NCBI GenBank assembly: GCA_940337035.1
Contig: CALNHX010002990.1
Span: 62,001 to 126,000 of the forward strand
DNA length: 64,000 bases
Source of the DNA: Agriotes lineatus
Lineage: Eukaryota; Arthropoda; Insecta; Coleoptera; Elateridae
Reading direction: 5' to 3'
Shown: positions 24,801 through 35,679 of the stretch, piece by piece
Layout of the letters: every line of letters starts with the position of its first letter
Numbering within the stretch: position 1 is the first letter of the stretch
Made by a program: the position numbers and the translations under genes
Notes under the pieces: generated by a model
Seen by the model: the letters and a program-made list of their open reading frames with translations, nothing else
The model's database searches: none
What the model was told of the DNA's origin: nothing

Positions 24801-25290
24801 CTGTAACTGTCGATGATATTTTCTGTAAGAGGAAAATGCACGTAGGGTAAGCAGTGCAATAGTTTGCTCCCATTAGTAATTGGCTCCCTCTACTTTAATT
24901 AGAAATAATAAGCATTTAACAAACTAGGGATTTTTTTGGTCAAAGATAAAGCAATTGTAGTGTTTTATGTGCTGCAGTAAAGTTTTGTCGCTTAAGGTTG
25001 GTGACATAAGATTTAGCGCCAAATGTCCAAAGAGGTTGTGTGATATGTGACCGGTTTGGTTTTCTTTCTTGGGACAGTAAGCTAGGTCGTACTTCCTTTG
25101 GTCCATTTTATCCTATTTGTTGCCCATTTTAATGTTTACAATATTAAAATAAAAATCATCCATAAACACATTTAAGACGTGGACACCATTATTATCAAGG
25201 TCAATGATTGTAATATAAATATCTCTCTCGGCGATAATAATCGAGCCCTTGACCAATTACTGTCTATTTAACCAAGGCAATACCTATACT
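21850..25290. other. Intergenic DNA, no recognised gene
   Basis: No coding exon can be supported. A CpG-rich patch at 23335-23545 (GCGGGCCGGCGGCGACGC) stands out from its AT-rich surroundings and contains TTTGTAAGTG, which could be a splice donor of an untranslated first exon, but nothing confirms this. A (GTCT)n run lies at 24505-24530. Confidence 0.35.
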
Positions 25291-25294
25291 GAAT

Positions 25295-27200
25295 TCCCTA
25301 TGGCGGTTGTTCAGAAAGCTGTTAGAGCAATGGAGGGTGGGATGTCAAAACACGAAGCTTCGGAAGTCCTCCAACACTTCTTCAATTTAGACTAAATTTT
25401 CAAAAGTAGCACATGGACCACGTATTGTACTATGTAAAGAAGAATTGACATTAATGCGGTGGATAAGTGACTGACCTGAAAAGGTTTTCCATGAAGGAAG
25501 ATCTGCAAGAATCTTTTTAGGTACTAAATGGATGTAAAAACGCGGCCTAAAGTCTTTCAAGACAATTATTCTGACAAAGGGCGGTATAAGGCGTCGCTAA
25601 GGAAGCCTGAAGACATTTCTGTTAGAAAATCATAACCAACATAAAAACATGGTTTAAGCAGATAAGAGCCCTATTCGAAAAAAGAGCTAAGTAAAATTCC
25701 TGATGAACCAAGCAGAGTTTTTAATGGGGATAAAACTAGCTTTCAGCGCAGTCTCAAAAAAAGTTTTGGGCATTAAGGGTGCAAAGAACGTCTACTGAGT
25801 TGACTGTGCAATTAACATGCTTACAATGGTTTCAGTGCGGTTGGGGAACTTGCTTTATCCGCATAAAAGAATACCAAAAGATATTTCAGAACGCATACTA
25901 CAAGGGTAGGGTATGGCAACGTAACGACACAGGATGAATGAAACGATTTTTTAAGTGAACATGTTGGTGTTCCCCGTACGTACAGAAATAGAAAACAGAA
26001 TTTCCCATAATCCCGTTTACTGACGGCCACGACACGCTCGGAAACTTCAGCGAACTCTATTAAAATTCTTGAGACCCACATGCTTCGTGAATATTAGTAC
26101 CGGCCGATATATCTACTTTTAATCCGCTTAAAGATGGGTGGCGGAAGGGAGCGATTGAATGGCGAAGAAACCAACTGAAGAACTAACAAAACCCAGATTT
26201 TCCCAATCCAGATCTTCCCACGTATTCGAATGTTTAATATTTCCGTTAGGGAAACTACAATAATATATGGCTTCAAAACCAGAGGACTACATCCTTAGAA
26301 TCCCAGCGCTGTTGATTATAGCAACCACTAGGGAAAAAGTAAGACATCGGGTAAACACAGATTGGAAGAATCTTTGGATATACATACCGGTTTTGAGCTT
26401 ACGAAATTTAGAACTAAAATCAGTGGGTATTCGATTTAAAACGTGACGCGATGTAAAGCAGAATTACGAACGTCAAAAACTGAGTTATGCACAAATTACT
26501 TCCTCGATTTTCGTAATTGTCAAACCATTCAAAGTAAGACATCGGGTAAAGAAAGATTGGAAGAATCTTCGGAAACGCCGGTTCTGAGCTTTATAAAATT
26601 TACAGTTTCGTGAATCAGTTTAAGCAGTTTCAACAATTAATAGGAGTTCCAAGAGATGATTATTTTTTATGATCTTTGGCTTGCATTTCAAGAAAAAACT
26701 GATAATTTGCTTGAAAAATTTTAGTAATAATAACGCTAATATTGCAGAACCAGACTACACGTTTCTAAACACTAGAAATGGAAGATAATATTGCTGAAAT
26801 TATAAATGAAAATCAAGATAATATTACAGAACTAGACCACACGTTGCCTAGACATGACAATGAAAAGATGATGTTACTGAAATTATAAATGATATTACAC
26901 TGCTGACGAGGTATAGAATGAATCGAAACTTGGAAAAATATTTAGGAAAATATGTAAGTGATAGTTATGGATTCGGATTTTGATATCCTGAATATGCGTA
27001 CTAACACCGGAGAAATACGGCAGAATGAAAAAACTCCTTTCGTGATAACGTCTAACAAATGGAAAGAAATACACGATAAGAAAGAAGAAGAACAAGAAAC
27101 GAACTTAAAGGAAAAGGAAATGGAAAATAAAAGGCTTCTGAAAGAAACATGACAAAAAATATGAAGATGTCAAGCTAAAGCCAAAAGAAAACATGTAAAA
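25295..27200 (+). pseudogene. Degenerate pogo-like (Tigger/Jerky-type) transposase
   Basis: Fragments appear in family order. An N-terminal HTH-like piece is at 25300 (VVQKAVRAMEGGMSKHEASE). Then comes SLRKPEDISV at about 25600-25630, which matches the CENP-B-type DNA-binding region. The start of the catalytic domain is FNGDKTSF (about 25717), with the first Asp retained. This is followed one frame on by KKVLGIKGAKNVY (about 25755-25795) and PHKRIPKDISERI (about 25858-25896). A C-terminal basic coiled-coil tail lies at 26958-27152 (TSNKWKEIHDKKEEEQETN). Many stops and frameshifts make it inactive. Part of the region between 26100 and 26950 is not alignable by eye and contains direct repeats. 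Confidence 0.7.
26339..26594. repeat. Direct repeat pair
   Basis: AGTAAGACATCGGGTAAA and the following AGATTGGAAGAATCTT-type sequence at 26337-26400 are repeated at 26532-26594, spaced 195 bp apart. A second imperfect pair sits at 26744-26815 and 26819-26895 (ATATTGCAGAACCAGACTAC / ATATTACAGAACTAGACCAC). Both pairs lie inside the decayed pogo-like copy and are probably local duplications. Confidence 0.8.
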
Positions 27201-27299
27201 CATACCCGTCAAAAAAGGAAGTATTGCTGAATGATAAAAACAAATCAAGAAAATGCGATTATAAGTTGCGCCACTATATTTCTGAATAATGTTCAATTA

Positions 27300-28556
27300 T
27301 CTTCCTGACTGTTTTACACGTGTTAGAAACATAACAAGTAGGTATCAGAAATGGAGTGAAGTGTAAAATCTGTGTCAGATCATAGCATATTAATTGTGTA
27401 AACAATACTGATTACCCTGTCGATTAAAACGACTTATTTTATTTTGGCGTGCAATTACACCGAAACGTAATTTTTATACGTAGAATAGTACCCACCCATA
27501 TAATATTTCAATTTAGCTGGGTACCTGTGTTCATAACATATATTTTGTATTATCTGTGTTGTACACAATATTAAAACACATATCGATTTTCGTACTACAT
27601 TAAATTAAAATTTTGTGACCAATAACTGTATCAAAATAGGCTAATGACTATGACTAATGGACCAATAACTGTACATTTTGCTAATTTCCATTTTCGTCCA
27701 AAAATATATCCTTTCAGAGCCATTAAATCAGTTGTTGACTTTAAATTACCAAAGTATGAACATTTTTCTTGCGTATGGTGAGCCAGTCTTGAGTAATATA
27801 TGCCGAGTATATAATTTATAAATAAAATTATAAAACTGTTGGAAGGAGCAAATAATTGTACTGCTTACCTTATATGGAGAGCAAATATGCAAAATAGCAT
27901 AAAAGCTATGTGCCTGTGAGATGCTAAAACAAATTACCTACTGAATCAATTTGTTTACACCGCCAAAAAACTTCAACAAACACACACTTGATGTGTTATC
28001 ATGTCGCCATACAGAATACCTCGTAGAAATGCGACTAGGAACAATAAGTAGTCATCAATTTTTGGATTTACAGGAGATCACACTTCAATATGGTATGTTA
28101 AAAACATTCCTTTTTTTCCCTTATGGATATTATGACTGAATAATCGAGCAAACCTGAGATCATTATATTTTTGAATAATTTTACCAAAGAGAATCTGACA
28201 GTTTCGACCAGAAGTGTGCAGGGGGAAAAGTTGCAGATAGCGTCTTGCAGTGTTTTACGTAATACTACCGTAATTGCCGTAGTAAATTACTTTATTTGTT
28301 TACACAGCAACCAATTTGGAAAATTGGGAAACTCTAAGGGAGTTTTTTTAGCAGACCTTAAATAAATGCACAAATACATGCACGGTTGCATTACAAACGA
28401 TTTCCAAGATCTAAATCAAAAGGATTTTGTAAGTACCAGTCCTTTGAGTAAGAAATATGTCCTCCTCTCTTCACCAAAAAGACATAAATTGTGTTGTTCT
28501 GTTGATTTTTATGTATTTTTGAAGTAAACATTATTTTTTAATCAGTTTACTAGTAT
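27300..28556. other. Intergenic DNA downstream of FoxL2
   Basis: No exon, transposase or TIR recognised. It lies on the 3' side of the minus-strand FoxL2 gene. Confidence 0.4.
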
Positions 28557-28562
28557 TTTATT
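28557..28562 (-). promoter_or_regulatory. Possible FoxL2 polyadenylation signal
   Basis: AATAAA on the minus strand about 520 nt downstream of the FoxL2 stop codon. In AT-rich DNA such a hexamer is common, so this is only a candidate for the 3' end of the transcript. Confidence 0.25.
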
Positions 28563-29084
28563 TTGTACTGTCGTTGGAAATACAACCGACGTTAAGACAG
28601 TCAAAATTGTCTTCTTTCCAAATATATGGAGGTTTTCGGTGACTCGCAATACCATGTCAGTTTCACAAAACTAATATATAAGTTAAGGGATAAGTAATTG
28701 GAGCCTCGGCCGACAATTCTAAATGTACTCCGATTATCTGATAAAAATTCTGTAAACCAAATAAAATAAAAATAATCATAAAATGGATATAGGGCAGTTC
28801 TTGCGTCTTTTAAACGAAAATTCATATAAAACTACTCCCGAACATTTGTTCTGTCCATTTTGAAGTACTAGGAAATAGTGAGTCATGTAGGTGCTTCATA
28901 GGCATTGGTAACAGCAAAGGAACCATCAAAATGGATAACTACGCATTATAAGAGTACAAAAAAGGATCGTTCGTCTTATTACTGACAGCTATTTTAGAGG
29001 TCCTCCGTGAAGCTGCCGAGGACATGGACGTAGCTCACATGAAACACTTGGGGAACGTAGGACTAGCTGGCTCTTCCTTAACGG

Positions 29085-29860
29085 TCACCACTGTAAAAGT
29101 AGCTGGGGGTCAGCAGAGGGCGAGTTGTGGGGGCCAGGGTACTCACTGTCGGGGGGCCAGTATGGAGGGTAGCGTGTAGTGTCTTGGCGGACGCCGCAGG
29201 CGCTAAAGGCGGCCGAGGGGTACCCCTGCTGGGAGTAGGCCGAGGGGGTGCCGCAGTTGGAGTAGGCGATCTGCGACTGCCCCAGCCAGGAGGTGGCATC
29301 GTACCGCGAGTACGGGGGAGGGTAGGTCGGGGGCGTGAAGATGTTACGTGTCAACGGCAGCCCATGCTGGCCTAGCGTGTCCCCGAAGAAGGCTTTGGGG
29401 TATGGTTGGGTGGAGCGGTAGGGACGCTTCATCCGCCGACGCCGACGGTAGTTGCCGTTCTCGAACATGTCCTCGTACTGGGGGTCTAGCGTCCAGTAGT
29501 TGCCCTTACGCTCGCCGCCGCCCTCGCGGGGCACCTTCACGAAGCACTCGTTCAGGGACAGGTTGTGGCGGATGGAGTTCTGCCACCCCTTCTTGTTCCG
29601 CTCGAAATAAGGGAATTTGGCGGTGATGTAGGCGTATATTTCTGAGAGGGTAGCTCGCTTCAGGTGCGAAGCCTGGATGGCCATGGCGATGAGGGCTACG
29701 TACGAATACGGCGGTTTCGTCTGGGAGCTGCTGCTGCTAGAGGACGGTTGGGGCGACTGCCTGCTGCTGGTCGCACGCGGTTCATCTGCCGGAGACTCTG
29801 ATATTTGAGACTGAGACGTGCTCGTTGAGCTGTACGTTGACACTGGCGATGATGCGTTTA
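29085..29860 (-). CDS. FoxL2: FoxL2 forkhead transcription factor, last coding exon
   Basis: Encodes the DNA-binding and C-terminal part of a forkhead-box protein, a nuclear transcription factor. The open frame opens with a Ser-rich linker and then a complete forkhead domain (genomic about 29717-29433). The domain starts KPPYSYVALIAMAI and includes NKKGWQNSIRHNLSLNECF (recognition helix 3). It continues with EGGGERKGNYWTLDP and GNYRRRRRMKRPYR, the FoxL2-type wing and basic tail. The C-terminal half is rich in Tyr, Pro and Ser, with PPTYPPPYSRYD, and ends LLLQW-stop at 29085. I start at 29860 because the minus strand reads CTCTTTTGTTTCAG immediately before it, a strong 3' splice site. The Met codon at 29906 is upstream of that acceptor and so intronic. 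The first codon is split (phase after one base). The upstream exon(s) with the true start were not found. The exon is GC-rich unlike its surroundings and has no internal break. FoxL2 is known for roles in gonad/ovary development in animals; that role here is inferred from family. Confidence 0.95.
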
Positions 29861-29874
29861 CTGAAACAAAAGAG
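29861..29874 (-). promoter_or_regulatory. 3' splice acceptor of FoxL2 exon
   Basis: CTCTTTTGTTTCAG on the minus strand combines a polypyrimidine tract with AG directly before the Ser/Thr-rich coding sequence. It sets the exon start at 29860. Confidence 0.8.
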
Positions 29875-30303
29875 AGAACATATAGATTTCGAATATTCAC
29901 AACCAAAGGAATGATTCGACTAGTTAGGACTTAACAATAATATCAAACTAAAAGATTTCGACATATTTGCAATACTACTGACAGTCTTGTCAAAACCATC
30001 AACGTGTTACAATAATTATGATAATAATGTTGGATACTCATTTTCAATAATATTTAAACTAATTCTAGCGTAAAATAATTGTTATCTAAGATTTACATTC
30101 TACCTTCTATATTTTTTTTAATTTAGCGCCAACTAATTATTGAATGGCTCTTAAATCAGTCACTGTTGGACTGGCCTTTTATTATAAATAAAATAAATAA
30201 ATAACATCTTTAAAAAATTAAGCCATATTTCGGACCTATAGGGAAAACCAAGCGACCAAGCCCAGAGATTTCGTTGTATTACGTACTAACCTAACATCTT
30301 ATA
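29875..30303. other. Presumed FoxL2 intron
   Basis: AT-rich and without open frames or motifs. Taken as intron because the exon at 29085-29860 begins at a splice acceptor and no start codon exon lies immediately upstream. Confidence 0.5.
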
Positions 30304-30769
30304 TTACTAGAACGCGTGGCCAGCCTACGTCTGGCCCTGCCAGCGTAAAGAAACGGTTAACAATAAAAATGCTTGCTTAAGCTGGTGGGCAGCCGACGTC
30401 CGGCCTTGCCAGCGTTAACAATACAAATGCGGTCTCGCCATTGGTGCGCGTGCGCGCCACTTGCTAGGATGCAGGCCGTTCATGCTGCGTGTGCGCGCGC
30501 CAGTGCTTACGGACGGCATCGGCTCTTACCTTATATTATAAGCGCCGATGCCGGCCGTCCAGGCGTAAGCAGGCGCGCGCACACGCTGCATGAACGGCCT
30601 GCATCCTAGCAAGTGGCGCGCGCGCGCACCAATGGCGAGACCGCATTTGTATTGTTAACGCTGGCAAGGCCGGACGTAGGCTGGCTGCCGCCTTGAGGAA
30701 GCATTTTTATTGTTAACCGTTTCTTTACGCTGGCCGGGCCAGACGTAGGCTGGCCACGAGTTCTAGTAT
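30304..30769. mobile_element. GC-rich near-perfect palindrome (about 225-bp arms)
   Basis: The sequence from TACTAGAACGCGTGGCC (30305) inward is repeated in inverted order up to GGCCACGAGTTCTAGTA (30767), with a loop of only about 12 bases near 30535 (TTATATTATA). Each arm also contains a short direct duplication: CTACGTCTGGCCCTGCCAGC and CGACGTCCGGCCTTGCCAGC, each followed by a TTAACAATA stretch. It is rich in CpG and GCGCGC. Frames inside are palindrome artefacts. It is probably a foldback MITE and could extrude as a hairpin. It lies about 0.45 kb upstream of the FoxL2 exon. Confidence 0.93.
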
Positions 30770-30774
30770 TACAT

Positions 30775-32085
30775 GATATTACCGGATAAAATACACGCAG
30801 ATGGTTGCGATACCGGGCCTGCACAATGGCCTTTAAATGAGCAAGGTAATCGGCGATGAACGAAATAGATCTGTTTAAAACACAATACTAATTTTCAGAA
30901 CAAGCAGGACAACGTGGCAGGCACTAATGTCCTCTTTGCAATGTATCGCCAAATGTGCATGTGCCTTTTTAGTGCAGCTTTTCGACGGATCGCAAGATGA
31001 GTATAGCCAGGTAAAAAAGTTAGTTAAATAACAAAAATATAACATCCAACAATTGATTATTAATAAAAACCTCGTTGAGGAGTATTTCTCATTGTTGGCA
31101 TGGTCTTGATGTCGAATATTCAGTGTTTATCTTGGATGCTGTGCTTAACGAGACAAAGCAGAGATTAGTCTTAATGTCGAATATTCAGCGTTTATCTTGG
31201 GTGTTGTGCTTAACGAGACAAAACCGATATTATTAGTCTTGAATTCTCGCGAATCTCTATTAAATGGTATTTCTGGTTATTGGTACTGTAGTGGAGCTAC
31301 TAAATCGCGCGCAAACATAAATCATCAATTGCCAAAGACACGCAAAAACTCGGGTGTTGCAGCTATGCTAGCTGAATCAGTGGGTGAGAGAAACAAGAAA
31401 TATAAGAAACGATATAATTATTCAGATCGATGGCACGCAGCCGCACGTAAATTCTTTTAGATGAAAACGGTGAATGAGTTTCGGCCATATTCCAAAGTGG
31501 CCACACGCGGACCAAGGCGAGCTATGACCATTAACGTAACTGGCCAGGAAGTTCGCAATAAAAATCTGATTCAGAGATACTAGTTTTTGCGAGGCAGGAC
31601 GATAGTGCATTGTACCTCAAGAATTCCTTGGTTCCTTCAGGCAGCCGTTAAATCATAAACCCCTTCTACTTGCGTAGGGGCTGGATTATTGTGAATTAAG
31701 ACATTGAGTATTGAAGAACTTAGATTCCAGTTTGTTCCCCCGCTTACCAATTTTGGCCATTTCTGACATTGCACGTGCGGTTCCAAGATCTACCTTGAGC
31801 ACTTGTAACTTGTGCACTGACCTTAGAATTTTCGCTTAATTAGTAAAATATTGCGTACACGCATAAATGACTGTACTAAAATTTATTATCGTTTCATTAC
31901 AAGGAACCCACGCGACTAGGTACCTATTTTCTGAACGGATTTGGACAACTGACCAACTCTTTGCCGATGACGATGGAAAAAACTATATAATATACCGTGC
32001 AATATATGTAGACGGCAGATAGAGTTGCAATAATGAATACGAGTACGCAGTCTGCTCATGAAGAGGGTTCTACGAATCTGAAGGA
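30775..32085. other. Non-coding DNA with a 65-68 bp tandem repeat
   Basis: From 31104 a unit TCTTGATGTCGAATATTCAG...GTGCTTAACGAGACAAA is repeated at 31169, with the start of a third unit at 31237. An 87-codon frame at 31197-31460 runs out of the repeat and is unrecognised. No FoxL2 upstream exon was identified here. Confidence 0.55.
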
Positions 32086-32089
32086 ACTA

Positions 32090-32633
32090 TAGGGTTTCCC
32101 AATAGGAACGATATGTTTTTAAAACGTCATAGCAACCATATCTAAAATTTTAGAAATCTCACTAGCTGTCATTTGTTTTTAGTATAGTTTGACAATTCAT
32201 CATGTCAAAATACACGTTTCAACAACGTTTGAGAGAGAGAAAAGTTTGGTGAGTCTGTAATCTCCAGAAATGGAACTGTTAATTGGCCTCCAAGAAGTTG
32301 TGATTTAACACCTTTGGACTTCTTCTTGTGGGGTTATTTCAAGTCGTTGGTCTACTCTATGCCAATAAACCTCGAACTATTGACGCTTTGAAATTGAACA
32401 TCGAACGCTGCATTAATGAAATTACACCTGATGTATTGCACAAAGTTACCGAAAATTGGGTTCATCGGATTCGATCCTGCAAACGAAGCCGAGGTGGACA
32501 TTGGAATAATGTGTTATTCAAAACATACTTGTCATAAGTTGTACTATAAAATAAAGAAAAAGTTTTGCTTTTGACTACAATATTTTGTATTTTATTTATT
32601 TTTTAAAAACCTATCGTTCCTATTGGGAAACCT
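32090..32633 (+). mobile_element. Internally deleted mariner-like element
   Basis: Inverted ends GGTTTCCCAATAGGAACGAT (about 32093) and its complement ATCGTTCCTATTGGGAAACC (32613-32632). Inside, an N-terminal piece begins ATG at 32202 (SKYTFQQRLRERK). It is fused by deletion to the C-terminal third, WPPRSCDLTPLDFFLWGYFK at about 32282. A frameshift near 32370 leads into the frame KPRTIDALKLNIERCINEI, which ends at 32537. The first and second catalytic Asp are lost, so it is non-autonomous. The TIR differs from the other mariner-like copies in the window. Confidence 0.85.
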
Positions 32634-32639
32634 TTTATT

Positions 32640-34040
32640 TGTAATGATTCACACGTTACATCAACGTGAGCGGCGTTCATTACCAGCAACTGCGGTTCTA
32701 TAAATTACAAAAATGTTAAAAGCATCTTCTTCGAAATATTATCAAACACACTGTGCCATTACTAGAGAAAGGTAAATCTCACATTTTTACCACAGCAGCA
32801 TTAGAGAAATTACTTCACCAGCATATATGAAGTAAGGTAATCCAATATTGGTATTTTTTTTTATTAATGGCGATTGTCCCATATATAATAAAAAATAACA
32901 CTTTAAAAAGAGTACTATAGTACGCAGCACGCCCATGGTCTAACCATTTCGGAGCTACTCCGTATTTGGATGACGTCAGATGGAGCCCCATAACAACCTT
33001 TTTGACAGCAGAACGAATGGAAGGTTTTGGAACAGAGATTTGTTAAATAATTATGCTATTTTGCATACGTTTTTACGAAAGTTCTCATGTTTCTAATTCA
33101 TAATGAAAATAATAAACCCTTTATACTCTTACAGTACTGAAGGAATCGTGATACTATACACCTATTTGACAAGGTATACTTCTACTTTTCTAGAGTGTTA
33201 TTGTAGGGATTCGAATGTAATAACCAATTTAGGCTTTTATTAAAAATATATCAATATTTTTAAAAACATGTGCTTGGCATCGTTACCAACACCAAAAGAG
33301 CTCAATATTTCGCTATATCAAATACGCAACGTCGCTATAATTTTCCGCTTCGCTTAATTATAAATTTCCTCACCGCAAAACTATAAACATCAAAGGGATA
33401 ATCGATTGAAACCAGAGAGTTACAACATTGTACTGAGACACATAAATTGACGTGGATTAACAACATTTTAAACAGTTGCTTCATTTGTTGTAGTTACCAT
33501 CCGAGAGAGCACAATGCAGCATAAAATTATTATTACGTATAAAAATGGTGCCATTATCGCTGCAGATTGCAAAACTACTGATAAAAATGAGCATCCAAAG
33601 CCCATTAGTGACCCACAAATAATTAGGAACATCGATAATTTGATACAATTCCCAGTATGAAGACTCTATTGGGCGTATTAAATCAGCACGCACCTAAGCC
33701 GCGTTTTTGCAATTAATCATCTACCGAATGATAGGAAATAAATTAATTAATTGCTTCACTTGATAAGTTGCAAAAAGCATATTCACATATGGTTTAATGA
33801 TGCATGTCACGATTTAAGACTTGGGAATAAACACATTTACATATAGCTCAAAACCGTGAAATCTAAAAGCAAAGCCTGATTAAAACGTTGTATTTTCTTA
33901 TTTGCAGGATGCTACGAACAATATTTTCGTGGAGCTGGAAAAAGGAAACAAGCAATTTCGAAATAGATTGCAGATATTTTAAAATTGAAAACGCCAGTTA
34001 GCGCAAAATACAAGCGAGAATAATAATTTAAAATAGGTAT
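32640..34040. other. Intergenic DNA, no gene seen
   Basis: No repeat structure or exon recognised. Around 33690-33800 there are several TTAATTAATT and CATTAATCAT-like strings, which are typical homeodomain-type sites, but without any further support. Confidence 0.4.
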
Positions 34041-34377
34041 TTCCTAGAAAATCGCCAACTTGGCCGAGGGGTTAGGTAGCTCAGGCTGCGGCGCCACGGT
34101 ACGGGGGTTCAATCCCCACATCTGGCAACTGGCGATGGCGGCGGCCCACCAAGTCGTTTAAATAATTGGGTACCGAAACCACAGTTGTGGAAAAGTTGGG
34201 AAAGTAAGGCAGTCGTCAAAGACGTGCTGTTAACCACATCACTCGGTTTGCCATTAACGGTGCGCCAGACTGACTGGGTTTCGGAGATATTTCAGCGACC
34301 TTGACTCTCAGTGTCTCAGGCCATATTCCTACGTGTGGAATGAATTGTCCTGAATTGAATTTTACTTCCTAGAAAAT
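34041..34377 (+). mobile_element. tRNA-derived SINE with perfect 12-bp target duplication
   Basis: The head at 34053 reads as a tRNA-like pol III promoter: A-box region TGGCCGAGGGGTTAGGT (34061) and B box GGGGGTTCAATCCCC (34103). The body contains AGTCGTTTAAATAATTGGG. TTCCTAGAAAAT occurs at 34041-34052 and again at 34366-34377, immediately flanking the element, which proves retroposition. A second copy lies at 63029-63323 (minus) and a truncated relative at 55515. It is transcribed by RNA polymerase III and mobilised by a LINE in trans. Confidence 0.93.
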
Positions 34378-35120
34378 GTTTAAAATAATTTTGCTACATT
34401 AAATATTCTAATTTATTGATAAAACGATAACGATCTAGAATGCGATTATAAGTATACCAGTTAGAAAAAACGAAGTATAGTTCATACCGTTCATACCATT
34501 GTATTAATTTAAAAAGAGTAATCGTAATAGCTGGAACACACGGTTGCTTAAGATTAATAGTAACTATTCCTTGCTATAATAGTATTAAATGGTAATAGTT
34601 GGAAAATTACAATAGGTTTAAACGATAATTGTAAGTAATTATACAATGTCCAGCGTTTATTGACAGAGAATGATTATGGTACAATATGAATACAATAATT
34701 TAACTTCCTTTAATGGTAAATTGCAATACATTGGAAAAGATCGACTATTTCGTTAGAATTATTTTTATTAAGTTTAATTTATCCTACACAGTGTTTATTG
34801 AACACCCTCATATTTTACCTATATAAGTACACCGTTGCTGATAAAACTTCTGGAGGCATGCACCTAAGCAAGGATCTACAATTTAAAAAAAAATCGGTTT
34901 GAAGGCGTTTTAATATGGCCTATAAAGCACCGACAAATTATTAAAATAATAGGGTTCTTTTGATAGTCTAGGAACACTTTTATAAGTAAATTGAAACGTA
35001 ACACAAAATATGGAGTAGGTATAATCCAGAAGAATTGCATCATAGTTGACTGTATCTATAATATACCTAAACTATAGGAAGTAAAAAAAAATCTTTTCTT
35101 TGCTTTACAGTAACTCCTAA
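34378..35120. other. Intergenic DNA, nothing recognised
   Basis: AT-rich, without structure that I can name. Confidence 0.4.
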
Positions 35121-35121
35121 G

Positions 35122-35225
35122 TAGAGATGTGAGTCCGGTAAATACCCAGTGGATAGGGTATTTATAAATAGGTATTTACCTGGATATTTACCCCTGCCTC
35201 GGGTAAATAACTAAAAATGGGTATT
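35122..35225 (+). mobile_element. hAT-like element end with GGTATTTA arrays
   Basis: TAGAGATGTGAGTCCGGTAA opens a 100-bp stretch with repeated GGTATTTA / TAAATACC motifs in both orientations. TAGAGATGTGAG-type termini with dense subterminal motifs are characteristic of hAT elements. The same motif array occurs beside a hAT transposase fragment at 39990-40045. The far end was not located. Confidence 0.5.
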
Positions 35226-35679
35226 TATCAAATTTGTAATATTTAGAAAGCTAAGCTAACTTTTACTCATATATTAATGTTACCTATCTTAAAATAAACA
35301 AACTGCGTACAGCGTGAGTACTGTAAAATTGGGGAAGGGCGGGAAATTTTGAATTACGTTCTAGTAATTTATTGCTTTTATATTTCTCGCAGGTGTATCA
35401 CCTAGGGAGACCACCTTTAAATTTGTACAAACCCTGAGATCCTTCGCGAGAAAAAAAAATGGTTTGCATCAATGAGAAATACAGAATGTTTATAGAGAAA
35501 AAAAAGCAAGCAAATAAAAACAATGTTTTTATTCCTTACTATTAATGGTTAGCGAACATAATACAGGGTGTAACCAAATACTTACCCATATCAATACGTC
35601 ACAAATTTCATACTCGTATAAGCCTAGTTTCAATTCTCAACCTTTACGGAGATACTATTAGAGGGGAGGAGAAGGGTTA

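Noticed and set aside
29078..29626. Other long frames overlapping the FoxL2 exon
   Set aside because: They are off-frame shadows of a GC-rich coding exon with low-complexity composition.
29861..29906. Met at 29906 as FoxL2 start
   Set aside because: It lies upstream of a clear CTCTTTTGTTTCAG acceptor, and the intervening codons do not resemble a FoxL2 N-terminus.
30373..30824. Frames of 70-80 codons on both strands
   Set aside because: They arise from the GC-rich palindrome and mirror each other.
34053..34125. Functional tRNA gene
   Set aside because: Box A and B are present, but the acceptor stem does not close properly and the sequence is continuous with a repeated SINE body flanked by target duplications.
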